Positions 7,665 to 17,238 of a stretch of 64,000 nt of DNA are shown one piece after another (positions within the stretch are counted from its first letter, which is position 1; each line of letters begins with the position of its first letter). The stretch covers positions 143,362 through 207,361 of the forward strand of contig NZ_AXAS01000012.1 in the NCBI RefSeq assembly GCF_000472925.1. The letters are read 5' to 3'. The position numbers and the translations under genes are program-made. The notes beneath the pieces are model-generated. The model was given only the letters and a program-made list of their open reading frames with translations. It ran no database searches and was not told the DNA's origin. Source of the DNA: Bradyrhizobium sp. Ec3.3 (GTDB lineage: Bacteria; Pseudomonadota; Alphaproteobacteria; Rhizobiales; Xanthobacteraceae).

Positions 7665-10418
7665 ATGAATATCGTCATTGTGGAGTCGCCGGCGAAAGCC
7701 AAGACGATCAACAAATATCTGGGCTCGTCCTACGAGGTTCTGGCCTCGTTCGGCCATGTCCGCGACTTGCCGGCGAAGAACGGATCGGTCGATCCGGAGG
7801 AAAATTTCAAGATGATCTGGGAGGTCGACCCCAAGGCGGCCGGCCGGCTCAATGACATTGCCAAGTCCCTGAAGGGCGCCGAGCGCCTGATTCTAGCCAC
7901 CGACCCCGATCGCGAGGGCGAGGCGATCTCCTGGCACGTACTTGAGGTGCTGAAAGAGAAGCGCGCGCTGAAGGACCAGAAGATCGAGCGCGTGGTGTTC
8001 AACGCCATCACCAAGCAGGCGGTCTCGGAGGCCATGAAGCATCCGCGCCAGATCGACGGTGCGCTGGTCGACGCCTACATGGCGCGCCGCGCGCTGGACT
8101 ATCTGGTCGGCTTCACCCTCTCCCCCGTGCTGTGGCGAAAGCTGCCGGGCGCCCGCTCGGCCGGCCGCGTGCAGTCGGTGGCGCTGCGCCTCGTCTGCGA
8201 CCGCGAGCTCGAGATCGAGAAATTCGTCGCCCGCGAATACTGGTCGCTGATCGCGACCCTGCTGACGCCGCGCGGCGACGCCTTCGAGGCCCGTCTGGTC
8301 GGCGCCGACGGCAAGAAGATCCAGCGGCTCGACATCGGCACCGGCGCGGAAGCGGAAGACTTCAAGAAGGCGCTGGAACTTGCCGCCTACGCGGTCACTG
8401 CGGCCGACGCCAAGCCGGCCCGGCGCAATCCGCAGGCGCCCTTCACGACCTCCACCCTCCAGCAGGAAGCCAGCCGCAAATACGGCTTTGCGCCCGCACA
8501 CACGATGCGGATCGCGCAGCGGCTCTACGAGGGCATCGACATCGGCGGCGAGACCACCGGACTCATTACTTATATGCGTACCGACGGTGTGCAGATCGCG
8601 GGCGAAGCGATCACCCAGGCGCGCAAGGTGATCGGCGAGGACTACGGCAACGCCTACGTGCCGGACAGCCCCCGTCAGTACCAGACCAAGGCCAAGAACG
8701 CGCAGGAAGCGCACGAGGCGATCCGCCCGACCGACCTCTCCCGCCGCCCCGCCAGCATGGCCCGCAAGCTCGATGCCGATCAGGCCAAGCTCTACGAGCT
8801 GATCTGGAAGCGCACCATCGCAAGCCAGATGGAAGCGGCCGAGCTCGAGCGCACCACCGTCGACATCACGGCAAAGGCAGGCTCCCGCACGCTGGAGCTG
8901 CGCGCCACCGGCCAGGTCATCAAGTTCGACGGTTTCCTGGCGCTCTACCAGGAAGGCCGCGACGACGAGGAGGACGAGGACTCCCGCCGCCTGCCCGCGA
9001 TGAGCGAGGGCGAAGCCGTCAAGCGGCAGTCGCTCTCCGTCACGCAGCATTTCACCGAGCCGCCGCCGCGCTTCTCGGAGGCCTCGCTGGTCAAGCGCAT
9101 GGAAGAGCTCGGCATCGGCCGGCCCTCGACCTATGCCTCGATCCTCCAGGTCCTGAAGGACCGCGGCTACGTCAAGCTCGAGAAGAAGCGCCTGCACGGC
9201 GAGGACAAGGGCCGCGTCGTGGTCGCGTTCCTGGAGAGCTTCTTCAGCCGCTACGTCGAATACGATTTCACCGCCGGTCTGGAGGAGCAGCTCGACCGCA
9301 TCTCCAACAACGAGATCTCCTGGCAGCAGGTGCTGAAGGATTTTTGGCGCGACTTCATCGGCGCCGTCGACGAGATCAAGGATCTGCGCGTCGCGCAGGT
9401 GCTCGATGTGCTCGACGAGATGCTCGGGCCGCACATCTACCCCGCCCGCGCCGATGGCGGCGACGTCAGGCAATGCCCGAGCTGCGGCAGCGGCAGGCTC
9501 AACCTGAAGGCCGGCAAGTTCGGCGCCTTCGTCGGCTGCTCGAACTATCCGGAGTGCCGCTACACCCGCCAGCTCGCCGCGGACGGTGAAGCCAGCGCCG
9601 ACCGCTCGCTCGGCCAGGATCCCGACACCGGCTTCGAGGTCTGGGTCAAGGCCGGCCGCTTCGGGCCCTACATCCAGCTCGGCGAGCAGAAGGACTATGC
9701 GGAAGGCGAGAAGCCGAAGCGCGCCGGCATCCCGAAGGGCACCTCGCCCGGTGATGTCGAGCTCGAGCTTGCGCTGAAACTGCTGTCGCTGCCGCGCGAG
9801 ATCGGCAAGCATCCGGAGACCGGTCAGCCGATCACCGCAGGCCTCGGCCGCTTCGGGCCGTTCGTGAAGCACGAAAAGACGTACGCCAGCCTTGAAGCCG
9901 GCGACGAGGTGTTCGACATCGGTCTCAATCGCGCGGTGACGCTGATCGCGGAGAAGGTCGCCAAGGGCCCGAGCCGCCGCTTCGGCGCCGATCCCGGCAA
10001 GGCGATCGGCGATCATCCGACGCTCGGCACCGTCACCGTGAAGAGCGGCCGTTACGGCGCCTATGTCACGGCAGGTGGCGTCAACGCCACGATCCCCGCC
10101 GAGTTCGAGAAGGACGCGATCACCCTGCCCCAGGCGATCGCGCTGATCGACGAGCGCGCAGCCAAAGGTGGTGGAAAGAGCGGCGGCAAGGCCAAAGCAA
10201 AGAAGGCGAAGGCGACCAAGACCACGGCAAAGACCGCCGAGGGCGAGGACGCGCCCAAGCCAGCAAAGAAACCGGCCGCAAAAAAAACCGCGGCCAAGAC
10301 GAAATCTGAATCAACCAGCAAGGCACGCGCAGCCGTGTCGTCGACCGCCAAGACGTCGCCGACCAAGGGATCTGCCGCTGCCAAGGCTCCGGCCAAGAAG
10401 AGTGCCGGCAAGAATTAG
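7665..10418 (+). CDS. topA: DNA topoisomerase I
   Basis: A 917-residue type IA topoisomerase that relaxes negative supercoils. The Toprim domain starts at the N-terminus (MNIVIVESPAKAKTINKYLG, then ATDPDREGEAISWH). The active-site tyrosine is in LITYMRTDGVQIAGEA. After the core there is a four-Cys zinc finger (CPSCGSG...CSNYPECRY) and several topoisomerase C-terminal repeats (GRFGPYIQLG, GLGRFGPFVKHEKTYASL, GRYGAYVTAGG). The last 90 residues are a Lys/Ala/Pro-rich disordered tail, common in alphaproteobacterial TopA. It heads a tight run with rnr (7 nt gap). Confidence 0.98.
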   Translation: MNIVIVESPAKAKTINKYLGSSYEVLASFGHVRDLPAKNGSVDPEENFKMIWEVDPKAAGRLNDIAKSLKGAERLILATDPDREGEAISWHVLEVLKEKRALKDQKIERVVFNAITKQAVSEAMKHPRQIDGALVDAYMARRALDYLVGFTLSPVLWRKLPGARSAGRVQSVALRLVCDRELEIEKFVAREYWSLIATLLTPRGDAFEARLVGADGKKIQRLDIGTGAEAEDFKKALELAAYAVTAADAKPARRNPQAPFTTSTLQQEASRKYGFAPAHTMRIAQRLYEGIDIGGETTGLITYMRTDGVQIAGEAITQARKVIGEDYGNAYVPDSPRQYQTKAKNAQEAHEAIRPTDLSRRPASMARKLDADQAKLYELIWKRTIASQMEAAELERTTVDITAKAGSRTLELRATGQVIKFDGFLALYQEGRDDEEDEDSRRLPAMSEGEAVKRQSLSVTQHFTEPPPRFSEASLVKRMEELGIGRPSTYASILQVLKDRGYVKLEKKRLHGEDKGRVVVAFLESFFSRYVEYDFTAGLEEQLDRISNNEISWQQVLKDFWRDFIGAVDEIKDLRVAQVLDVLDEMLGPHIYPARADGGDVRQCPSCGSGRLNLKAGKFGAFVGCSNYPECRYTRQLAADGEASADRSLGQDPDTGFEVWVKAGRFGPYIQLGEQKDYAEGEKPKRAGIPKGTSPGDVELELALKLLSLPREIGKHPETGQPITAGLGRFGPFVKHEKTYASLEAGDEVFDIGLNRAVTLIAEKVAKGPSRRFGADPGKAIGDHPTLGTVTVKSGRYGAYVTAGGVNATIPAEFEKDAITLPQAIALIDERAAKGGGKSGGKAKAKKAKATKTTAKTAEGEDAPKPAKKPAAKKTAAKTKSESTSKARAAVSSTAKTSPTKGSAAAKAPAKKSAGKN

Positions 10419-10425
10419 AGGTTAA

Positions 10426-12774
10426 GTGAAACGTAAGAATGACCATGGCTTTCCTGATCGGAACGCCATCGTCGCCTTCATCAAGGCAAATCCAGGAAAG
10501 GTCGGCACTCGCGAAATAGCGCGAGAGTTCGGCCTGAAGAACGCCGATCGCGTCGAGCTCAAGCGCATGCTGCGCGATCTCGCCGACGACGGAATCATCA
10601 AGAAAAAACGCCACAAGGTTTCCGAGCCGGACAGCCTGCCGCCGACGCTGCTCGCCGACATCACCGGCCGCGACAGCGATGGCGAGCTGATCGCCTCCCC
10701 CGCCGAATGGGACGAGGTCGAGCGCGGCGAACCGCCGAAGATCCTCATCGAGATGCCGCGCCGGCCGAAGCCGGGCGCCGCGGCCGGCGTCGGCGACCGC
10801 GCCTTGCTTCGCATCGAGCGCTCCGACGAGACCGAAGGTCCCGCCTGGCGGGGCCGCATCATCAAGGTCATCGACAAGGCCAAGAGCCGCATTCTCGGCG
10901 TCTTCCGCAGCCTGCCCGAGGGCGGCGGACGGCTCGTGCCGGTCGACAAGAAGTTCGCCGACCGTGAACTCAACATTGCGAAGACCGAGACGCAAGGCGC
11001 AGAGGATGGCGACCTCGTCAGCGTCGACATCGTGCGCTCGCGCGGCTTTGGCCTGGCCTCGGGCCGGGTGAAAGAGAAGCTCGGCTCGGTCAAGTCCGAG
11101 AAGGCGATCAGCCTGATCGCGATCTACGCCCACGATATCCCCCTGCAATTCTCTCCCGCCGCGGAGCGCGAGGCGGAAGCGGCGGAGCCGGCAAACCTGA
11201 AGGGCCGCGAGGACTGGCGCGACGTCCCGCTCGTCACCATCGATCCGCCTGACGCCAAGGATCATGACGACGCGGTGCACGCGGAGGCCGATCCCGATCC
11301 CAACAACAAGGGCGGCTTCATCGTCAATGTCGCGATCGCGGATGTGAGCTTCTACGTCCGCCCCAGCACTGCGCTCGACCGCGATGCGATCGACCGCGGC
11401 AACTCGGTCTATTTCCCGGACCGCGTCGTGCCGATGCTGCCGGAGCGGATCTCCAACAATCTGTGCTCGCTGGTACCGGGCGAGCCGCGCGGCGCCCTCG
11501 CCGTGCGGATGGTGATCGGCCCCGACGGCCGCAAGCGCTCGCACTCGTTCCATCGCATCCTGATGCGTTCGGCGGCAAAGCTGCACTATGCGCAGGCGCA
11601 GGCCGCGATCGACGGCCGGCCGGATGACACCACCGGCCCCCTGCTCGATCCGATCCTCAAACCGCTCTATGCCGCCTACGCCTGCGTCAGGCGCGCCCGC
11701 GACGAGCGCGATCCGCTCAATCTGGATTTGCCCGAGCGCAAGATCCTGTTGAAGAGCGACGGCACGGTCGATCGCGTTGTCGTGCCTGAAAGGTTGGACG
11801 CGCACCGGCTGATCGAGGAGTTCATGATCCTCGCCAACGTCGCGGCAGCAGAGATGCTGGAGAAGAAGTCGCTGCCGCTGATCTATCGCGTGCACGACGA
11901 GCCGACGCTGGAAAAGGTCCACGCGCTTCAGGAGTTTCTGGAGACGCTCGACGTTCCCTTTGCCAAGAGCGGCCCGCTGCGCCCGACCCTGTTCAACCGC
12001 GTGCTGGCCCAGCTCGAAGGTCACGACTACTACCCGCTGGTCAGCGAGGTGGTGCTGCGCGCACAGGCGCAAGCCGAGTACTCAGCCGAAAATTATGGGC
12101 ACTTCGGCCTCAACCTGCGCCGCTACGCGCATTTCACTTCGCCGATCCGCCGCTACGCGGACCTCGTGGTGCATCGCGCGCTGGTTCGCGCGCTGGGCCT
12201 TGGCGAAGGCGCGCTGCCCGACAGCGAGACGCCGGAAACCTTAAGCGAAGTCGCCGCGCATATTTCGGTCACCGAAAGGCGCGCGATGAAGGCCGAGCGC
12301 GAGACCGTCGACCGGCTCATTGCGCATCATCTCGCCGATCGCATCGGCGCGACGTTCCAGGGGCGCGTGTCCGGCGTCACGCGCGCCGGCCTGTTCGTCA
12401 AGCTCGACGACACCGGCGCTGACGGTTTGATCCCGATCCGATCCCTCGGCACGGAATATTTCAACTATGACGAGGGCCGCCACGCCCTCGTCGGCTCGCG
12501 CAGCGGTGCCATGCACCAGCTGGGTGATGTCGTCGACGTCCGTCTGGTAGAAGCTGCTCCCATTGCCGGCGCGTTGCGCTTCGAGCTGTTGTCGGCGGGC
12601 GAGAGTGCGCCGCGCGGCCGCAGGGACTTTCGTCCGCAGCGCAAATCGGCGAAGGCGCAACCCGGACGCAGTCCGGAGAAGAAGCGCAAGCCGGAGAAGC
12701 AGAAGACGTCCGGCAAGGGAAAGAAGGGCAAGGGCGCGAAAGGCAAGGGAAAGAACAAGGCATGGAAGCGATGA
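10426..12774 (+). CDS. rnr: Ribonuclease R
   Basis: A 782-residue 3'-5' exoribonuclease that degrades structured RNA. An N-terminal helix-turn-helix region (residues 1-60) is followed by cold-shock domains, the RNB catalytic domain with the metal-binding IDPPDAKDHDDAVHAE motif, and an S1 domain (GATFQGRVSGVTRAGLFVKLDDTGADGLIP, shown in two parts by position near residue 640). The C-terminus is Lys/Gly-rich. The start is GTG with GAGGTTAA just upstream, only 7 nt after topA, so the two are translationally close. It overlaps the next gene by ATGA. Confidence 0.96.
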   Translation: MKRKNDHGFPDRNAIVAFIKANPGKVGTREIAREFGLKNADRVELKRMLRDLADDGIIKKKRHKVSEPDSLPPTLLADITGRDSDGELIASPAEWDEVERGEPPKILIEMPRRPKPGAAAGVGDRALLRIERSDETEGPAWRGRIIKVIDKAKSRILGVFRSLPEGGGRLVPVDKKFADRELNIAKTETQGAEDGDLVSVDIVRSRGFGLASGRVKEKLGSVKSEKAISLIAIYAHDIPLQFSPAAEREAEAAEPANLKGREDWRDVPLVTIDPPDAKDHDDAVHAEADPDPNNKGGFIVNVAIADVSFYVRPSTALDRDAIDRGNSVYFPDRVVPMLPERISNNLCSLVPGEPRGALAVRMVIGPDGRKRSHSFHRILMRSAAKLHYAQAQAAIDGRPDDTTGPLLDPILKPLYAAYACVRRARDERDPLNLDLPERKILLKSDGTVDRVVVPERLDAHRLIEEFMILANVAAAEMLEKKSLPLIYRVHDEPTLEKVHALQEFLETLDVPFAKSGPLRPTLFNRVLAQLEGHDYYPLVSEVVLRAQAQAEYSAENYGHFGLNLRRYAHFTSPIRRYADLVVHRALVRALGLGEGALPDSETPETLSEVAAHISVTERRAMKAERETVDRLIAHHLADRIGATFQGRVSGVTRAGLFVKLDDTGADGLIPIRSLGTEYFNYDEGRHALVGSRSGAMHQLGDVVDVRLVEAAPIAGALRFELLSAGESAPRGRRDFRPQRKSAKAQPGRSPEKKRKPEKQKTSGKGKKGKGAKGKGKNKAWKR

Positions 12775-13202
12775 GCACGGCGCCAAAGATCTGGACGCGC
12801 GAGACCGGCCTCGTCGAGAAGCGCGACGTCTGGGATGCGATGAAGCGCGGCTTTCGCGGTCGCTGCCCGCGTTGTGGCCAGGGCAAGCTGTTCCGCGCGT
12901 TCCTGAAAACTGCCGACAACTGCTCGGCCTGCGGGCTCGACTTCACGCCGCATCGCGCCGACGACCTGCCCGCCTATCTCGTGATCGTCATCGTCGGCCA
13001 CATCGTGGTGCCGACGATCCTCTGGATCGAGACCAACTACACCACGCCGGCCTGGATCAGCTTTGCCGCCTATCTGCCCTTCACCTTCGTCGCATCGCTC
13101 GCGTTGCTGCAACCGGTCAAGGGCGCCGTGGTCGGCCTGCAATGGGCCCTGCGCATGCACGGCTTTGACGACAATCCGCCGGATGGTATTCCGCCGGTCT
13201 AA
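12771..13202 (+). CDS. DUF983 membrane protein
   Basis: A 143-residue inner-membrane protein. The N-terminal soluble part carries two Cys pairs (GRCPRCGQGKLF and DNCSACGLDF) that look like a small zinc ribbon, followed by two or three membrane helices (YLVIVIVGHIVVPTILWIE and FAAYLPFTFVASLALLQPV). This is the DUF983 layout; function is not established. The ATG at 12771 overlaps the rnr stop codon as ATGA, indicating translational coupling; an ATG at 12762 is in frame but less well placed. Confidence 0.9.
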   Translation: MSTAPKIWTRETGLVEKRDVWDAMKRGFRGRCPRCGQGKLFRAFLKTADNCSACGLDFTPHRADDLPAYLVIVIVGHIVVPTILWIETNYTTPAWISFAAYLPFTFVASLALLQPVKGAVVGLQWALRMHGFDDNPPDGIPPV

Positions 13203-13234
13203 ACAACAATGAAGAAGAGAATTTGGGGTTGGAG

Positions 13235-13984
13235 ATGACGGACGTGGCGCAAGCGGCACCGGAAAAAGTCCACGAAGAAAAGGAAGCCGACCACCATCCT
13301 TATTTTCGACCGAAGGATGCTGCCACCCTGATCCTGGTTGATCGCAGCGGCTCTGTTCCAAAAGTGCTGGTCGGCAAGCGCCACGACAAGGTGGTGTTCA
13401 TGCCGGGCAAGTTCGTCTTCCCCGGCGGCCGCGTCGACAAGGACGATTATCGCGTGCCCTGCGCGGCGCCGATCACGCCTGAGCTTCAGGCCAATCTGTT
13501 CAAGGGCAGCCCGAAGACGGAAGCCTCGCGTGCAAAATCGCTTGCGATCGCCGCGATCCGCGAGGCCTGCGAGGAAACCGGTCTCTGCCTCGGGCGTCAG
13601 CACGAGGGCAAGGCGCCGAAGCTTGCCGGCCCCTGGAAGCCGTTTGCGGATGCGGGACTGTTGCCTGATCCCTCCGGCCTGTTCCTGATCGCGCGCGCGA
13701 TCACACCGCCCGGTCGCGTCAAGCGTTTCGACACGCGCTTCTTCACCGCGGATGCCTCCGCCATCACCCATCGCGTCGAGGGCGTCGTGCATGCCGATGC
13801 CGAGCTGGTCGAGCTGGTCTGGGTCGAGCTCGGCCCACAGCCGCTCGCCGACCTGCATCCGATGACGCGGAACGTGCTCAACGAGCTGGACAGGCGGCTC
13901 GCCACCGGCCCGCTCCGCCATGACGCGCCGGTGCCGTTCTTCCATTTCTACGGCGGCAAGATGCAGAAGGATATCTTGAGCTGA
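13235..13984 (+). CDS. NUDIX hydrolase
   Basis: A 249-residue soluble hydrolase of nucleoside-diphosphate-X type. The NUDIX box is a variant: KFVFPGGRVDKDD then the downstream helix IAAIREACEETGLCLG with the REACEETG metal-binding core, separated by an insertion. Such proteins act on ADP-ribose, CoA or other phosphoanhydrides; the substrate cannot be told here. ATG at 13235 is chosen because GGTTGGAG precedes it. It closes the topA-rnr-DUF983 cluster and converges with the next gene, leaving one base between stops. Confidence 0.88.
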   Translation: MTDVAQAAPEKVHEEKEADHHPYFRPKDAATLILVDRSGSVPKVLVGKRHDKVVFMPGKFVFPGGRVDKDDYRVPCAAPITPELQANLFKGSPKTEASRAKSLAIAAIREACEETGLCLGRQHEGKAPKLAGPWKPFADAGLLPDPSGLFLIARAITPPGRVKRFDTRFFTADASAITHRVEGVVHADAELVELVWVELGPQPLADLHPMTRNVLNELDRRLATGPLRHDAPVPFFHFYGGKMQKDILS

Positions 13985-13985
13985 C

Positions 13986-14552
13986 CTATTCTTGCGGATC
14001 TCTGAGATCCGTATCATCTGGCTCGGTGCCGACGTAGTCGCGCGCGGGGAGCTTGAGGGCTCGGCCGAGCTCGTTCGCAAGCTTGTTCGCCTCGTCGCGC
14101 GACGTGAAGCTCGACAGCGTGATCGGCGTGGTGTCCCTGTTGCCGCAGAGATTGACGTCGTACATCGTCAGCTCCGCATCGCAGTCATCGGTGATGCTGA
14201 TCAGGTTATAGTCGGCCAGATTGCGCAATGAGCGGAAATTCAGCGGACCAAACTGCCTGGTGATGATGACCTGGCGCAGCTTATCGTTCAGAATGATGAA
14301 ATAGCGGTATGTCAGCAGGATGAGGCCGGGAATGCCGACCGCAACGCCGAGACCCGTAAAGACCAGCACAGGCACCCAGTCATCCGCCAGCCGTCCGAAG
14401 CCGAACAGGTCCTGTCGCAGCCCAAGGGCGACGTTCCACAGCAGGTAGCCACTCGCCGCAAGCAGTGGCAGCGACAGCAGCCGGCCAATCCAGGGCATCG
14501 GCCGATCGATGCGGATTGTGCCGTCCAATATGGTTGCGCCGGCCATAGGCAT
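13986..14552 (-). CDS. Hypothetical two-helix membrane protein
   Basis: About 188 residues. Two membrane helices lie at residues 24-45 (WIGRLLSLPLLAASGYLLWN) and 66-90 (VLVFTGLGVAVGIPGLILLTY); the C-terminal half is a soluble beta-rich domain (YFIILNDKLRQVIITRQFGPL) resembling PH-like domains of small membrane proteins. The unlinked gene at 16561 has the same plan (two helices, then a PH-like domain), suggesting a related family. Function unknown. The start may be 14546 (second Met). Confidence 0.75.
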   Translation of the reverse strand: MPMAGATILDGTIRIDRPMPWIGRLLSLPLLAASGYLLWNVALGLRQDLFGFGRLADDWVPVLVFTGLGVAVGIPGLILLTYRYFIILNDKLRQVIITRQFGPLNFRSLRNLADYNLISITDDCDAELTMYDVNLCGNRDTTPITLSSFTSRDEANKLANELGRALKLPARDYVGTEPDDTDLRDPQE

Positions 14553-14628
14553 TGGTTCTCGTCTCGCGGAAACAAGACTTTGTCGGCCGCGACGGCTGAC
14601 AGGTTCGAGGGCAATGGCTCTCCACCCT

Positions 14629-14729
14629 CGTCATTCCGGGGCGCCGCATAGCGGCGAGCCCGGAATCCATAACCACGATCGGGAGTATGGATTCCGGGCT
14701 CGCGCCAAGGGGCGCGCCCCGGAATGACG
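14629..14729. repeat. Palindromic intergenic repeat family A, copy 1
   Basis: A 101-base inverted repeat with arms cgtcattccgggg and ccccggaatgacg, and inner arms cggaatccata/tatggattccg. A second copy is at 40552-40674. Such elements occur between genes in many Bradyrhizobium genomes; here it lies between divergently placed genes. Confidence 0.85.
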
Positions 14730-14840
14730 GCCATGCTGAGTATGGAGCGAAAAACAAAAAATTGTTCTGCGCGTGGCTGATGGCACATGCGGGCGCCGCA
14801 CCTATGTCATGTCGAGCGACACCCAGCATGGACACGGGCG

Positions 14841-16166
14841 ATGGCACAGCGGCAACTCAAGCTCGGCGCGTTCATGCGCCCGATCTCAATCCACACCGGC
14901 GCCTGGCGCTATCCCGGCGCCTGGCCCGACGCCAATTTCAATTTCGGCCACATCAAGCAGCTGATCAGGAAGCTCGAGGCGGGCAAGTTCGACGCTTTCT
15001 TCATGGCCGATCACCTCGCCGTGCTGAACATGCCGATCAATGCCTTGAAGCGTAGCCACACCGTGACGTCGTTCGAGCCGTTCACGCTTCTGTCAGCGCT
15101 CGCCGCCGTGACCGAGCGCATCGGCCTGATCGCGACGGGCTCGACCACCTTTGATGAGCCCTATCATGTCGCGCGTCGTTTTGCCTCGCTCGACCATCTC
15201 AGCGGCGGCCGCGCGGGCTGGAACATCGTCACCACCTCGAATCCGGACGCGGCGCTGAATTTCGGTCTCGACGATCACATGGAGCACGCCGAGCGCTACA
15301 AGCGCGCCCGCGAATTCTATGATGTCGTCACCGGCCTCTGGGATTCCTTCGCCGACGACGCCTTCGTGCGCGACGTCGAACAGGGTCTGTTCTTCGAGCC
15401 GTCAAAGATGCACGTGCTCGACCACCAAGGCAAATATCTGAAGGTACGTGGTCCCCTGAACATCGCCCGCCCCGTCCAGGGCTGGCCGGTGATCGTGCAG
15501 GCCGGAGCGTCCGAGGACGGCAAGCAGCTCGCGGCGGAGACCGCGGAAGCCGTGTTCACCGGCGGCGGCAGCCTTGCCGACGGGCAGAAGCTCTATGCCG
15601 ACATCAAGGGCCGCATGGAGAAGATCGGCCGCGATCCCGAGCATCTGAAGATCTTGCCGGGCGCTTTCGTGGTGGTCGGCGATAGCGTCGATGAAGCCAA
15701 GGAGAAGCGCGCCCTGCTCGACAGCCGCGTGCATTACGACAGCGCCATCGCCTCGCTCTCGGTCATCCTAGGCACGGACGCGAGCGGCTTCGACCCGGAC
15801 GGGCCGCTGCCGCCGATCCCCGAGACCAACGCCAGCAAGAGCGGCCGGCAGCGGATGGTCGATCTCGCGGCGCGCGACAAGCTCACGGTGCGCCAGCTCG
15901 CCCAGCGCGTCGGCGGCTATGGCGGGCTGTCCTTCGTCGGCACGGCGAAAACCATCGCCGACCAGATGGAGGAATGGCTCCTCAGTCGCAGCTCTGACGG
16001 ATTCAACATCATGTTCCCGTTCCTGCCGGCGGGCCTCGACGATTTCGTCGACAAGGTCGTTCCGGAACTGCAACGGCGCGGGATTTTCCGGAAAGAGTAC
16101 GAAGGGGCCACTTTGAGGGAGAATCTGGGGCTGCCGCGGCCGAAAAACCGGTTCTTCGAGGGTTAA
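14841..16166 (+). CDS. LLM-class flavin-dependent monooxygenase (NtaA/SnaA/DszA family)
   Basis: A 441-residue FMNH2-dependent monooxygenase of the two-component type, which needs a separate flavin reductase. Family marks are the N-terminal LKLGAFMRPISIHTGAWRYP, FDAFFMADHLAVLN, ERIGLIATGSTTFDEPYHVA, the SGGRAGWNIVTTSNPDAALNFG block and GWPVIVQAGASEDGKQLAAE. Substrates in the family range from nitrilotriacetate to dibenzothiophene sulfone and alkanesulfonates, so the substrate is open. ATG at 14841 is preferred; further upstream the frame runs into repeat-flanking sequence. No reductase gene is adjacent. Confidence 0.9.
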   Translation: MAQRQLKLGAFMRPISIHTGAWRYPGAWPDANFNFGHIKQLIRKLEAGKFDAFFMADHLAVLNMPINALKRSHTVTSFEPFTLLSALAAVTERIGLIATGSTTFDEPYHVARRFASLDHLSGGRAGWNIVTTSNPDAALNFGLDDHMEHAERYKRAREFYDVVTGLWDSFADDAFVRDVEQGLFFEPSKMHVLDHQGKYLKVRGPLNIARPVQGWPVIVQAGASEDGKQLAAETAEAVFTGGGSLADGQKLYADIKGRMEKIGRDPEHLKILPGAFVVVGDSVDEAKEKRALLDSRVHYDSAIASLSVILGTDASGFDPDGPLPPIPETNASKSGRQRMVDLAARDKLTVRQLAQRVGGYGGLSFVGTAKTIADQMEEWLLSRSSDGFNIMFPFLPAGLDDFVDKVVPELQRRGIFRKEYEGATLRENLGLPRPKNRFFEG

Positions 16167-16292
16167 TCGGGCCGATTTGAGCGAGTTTCTGGCCGCAAAA
16201 CCTTGACTTTGGGCGGTTTGTGGCTAGGTTGCCGGCCAACGCGGGCCGTTTGGCCGGCTCCTCAAATCCCATTCCATTCGAGGTTTCTGAAC

Positions 16293-16460
16293 ATGGCCAA
16301 AGCGGTCACCATCAAGGTCAAGCTCGTGTCCTCGGCTGACACCGGCTTCTACTACGTCGCCAAGAAGAATTCGCGCACCATGACCGAGAAGCTGGTCAAG
16401 AAGAAGTACGACCCGGTCGCGCGCAAGCACGTCGAATTCAAGGAAGCCAAGATCAAGTAA
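16293..16460 (+). CDS. rpmG: 50S ribosomal protein L33
   Basis: A 55-residue ribosomal protein ([20 protein letters not shown], then [18 protein letters not shown]), the alphaproteobacterial L33 type without zinc-binding cysteines. The length is normal for the family. It is monocistronic and followed 27 nt later by a strong terminator. Confidence 0.98.
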   Translation: MAKAVTIKVKLVSSADTGFYYVAKKNSRTMTEKLVKKKYDPVARKHVEFKEAKIK

Positions 16461-16486
16461 GATCGCGGAACGCTGAACGACTTCGG

Positions 16487-16513
16487 CGGGGTCCCTTGCG
16501 GGCCCCGTTTTTA
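16487..16513 (+). terminator. Rho-independent terminator of rpmG
   Basis: A GC-rich stem cggggtcc/gggccccg with a short loop is followed by TTTTT. It lies just after the rpmG stop on the same strand. Confidence 0.8.
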
Positions 16514-16536
16514 TTTGCGGCCGTTTTTATTTGCGG
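16505..16536. repeat. Tandem 16-bp direct repeat after the rpmG terminator
   Basis: The unit ccgtttttatttgcgg occurs twice back to back, beginning at the T-tract of the terminator. The second unit looks like a recent slip duplication and lies just upstream of the next gene's start. Confidence 0.8.
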
Positions 16537-16560
16537 CCGTTGGTCGTAGCCTTGGCGTCC

Positions 16561-17091
16561 ATGAGCGCAACCATGGACGAAGGAAACGTTGGTGGCTACT
16601 CGGTCGCCTATGGCCGCGACGACACCTATTTCCCCGTCTACGTGACGGCGGCGCTGGCTGCGATCTTCTGCACCGCCGCCCTCCTCACCGGCGCGCTCTA
16701 CTGGCTCCTGCTCGCAGCCCTTGCAGCCGGCTTCACCTACTACAACATTCCGCTGCTCGAGACCGGCCGTCCCACCATCGGCGCCAATCAATACGGCATC
16801 TTCATCCAGGCCTTCGGCCTGATCCGGTGGCGCGCCATCGAGCGCATCGATCTCGTCGAGATCGCCGAACGCGCGATGACCGTGCACGAGCTGCAAATCG
16901 TGCTCAACGCGCCGCTCACAAGCGCGCTGGTCGCCGACTGGCGCAAGCAGCCGTCCTGGCGCTGGCTGATGCGCCTGCCCTGGCGGATGAGCCATACCAA
17001 CACGGTCCGAATCAATGTCGAGCCCTTCGACCAGCCTCCCGACATGATCCATCGCACGTTCCTGAGGATGTGGCGCTACTACCGTAGCTAG
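16561..17091 (+). CDS. Hypothetical membrane protein with PH-like C-terminal domain
   Basis: About 176 residues from the ATG at 16561 (alternatives 16531 and 16573). Two close membrane helices (VTAALAAIFCTAALLTGALY and LLLAALAAGFTYYNIPLLE) are followed by a soluble region (GRPTIGANQYGIFIQAFGLI) with a short beta-rich repeat and a basic C-terminus. No catalytic motif is seen. Organisation resembles the 188-residue protein at 13986-14552. It marks the end of backbone before the inverted-repeat-bounded segment. Confidence 0.75.
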   Translation: MSATMDEGNVGGYSVAYGRDDTYFPVYVTAALAAIFCTAALLTGALYWLLLAALAAGFTYYNIPLLETGRPTIGANQYGIFIQAFGLIRWRAIERIDLVEIAERAMTVHELQIVLNAPLTSALVADWRKQPSWRWLMRLPWRMSHTNTVRINVEPFDQPPDMIHRTFLRMWRYYRS

Positions 17092-17126
17092 CGTGTACCC
17101 ATAAATCCGTGATGTCCGCTTTCGGT

Positions 17127-17223
17127 GGTCAAAATGCGAAGAACTCAGTGTGAGCAAATCTGGTCCGCTGTAACCCACTGACCGGACCTCGACGAGGCGT
17201 GCGGACACGTTGCTGATGGGCCA
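17127..17223. repeat. Left arm of 97-bp inverted repeat flanking a 4.6-kb segment
   Basis: The 97 bases from ggtcaaaatgcg to gatgggcca match the reverse complement of 21673-21769 at 94 of 97 positions without gaps. The arms enclose 17224-21672. The arm does not encode a recognisable protein. Confidence 0.9.
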
Positions 17224-17238
17224 ATGGGCGACCTCAAC

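Noticed and set aside
7893..10016. A 707-codon minus-strand open frame
   Set aside because: It is the antisense of topA and has no protein-like motifs.
10120..12072. A 650-codon minus-strand open frame
   Set aside because: Antisense of the end of topA and of rnr; composition is that of a shadow frame.
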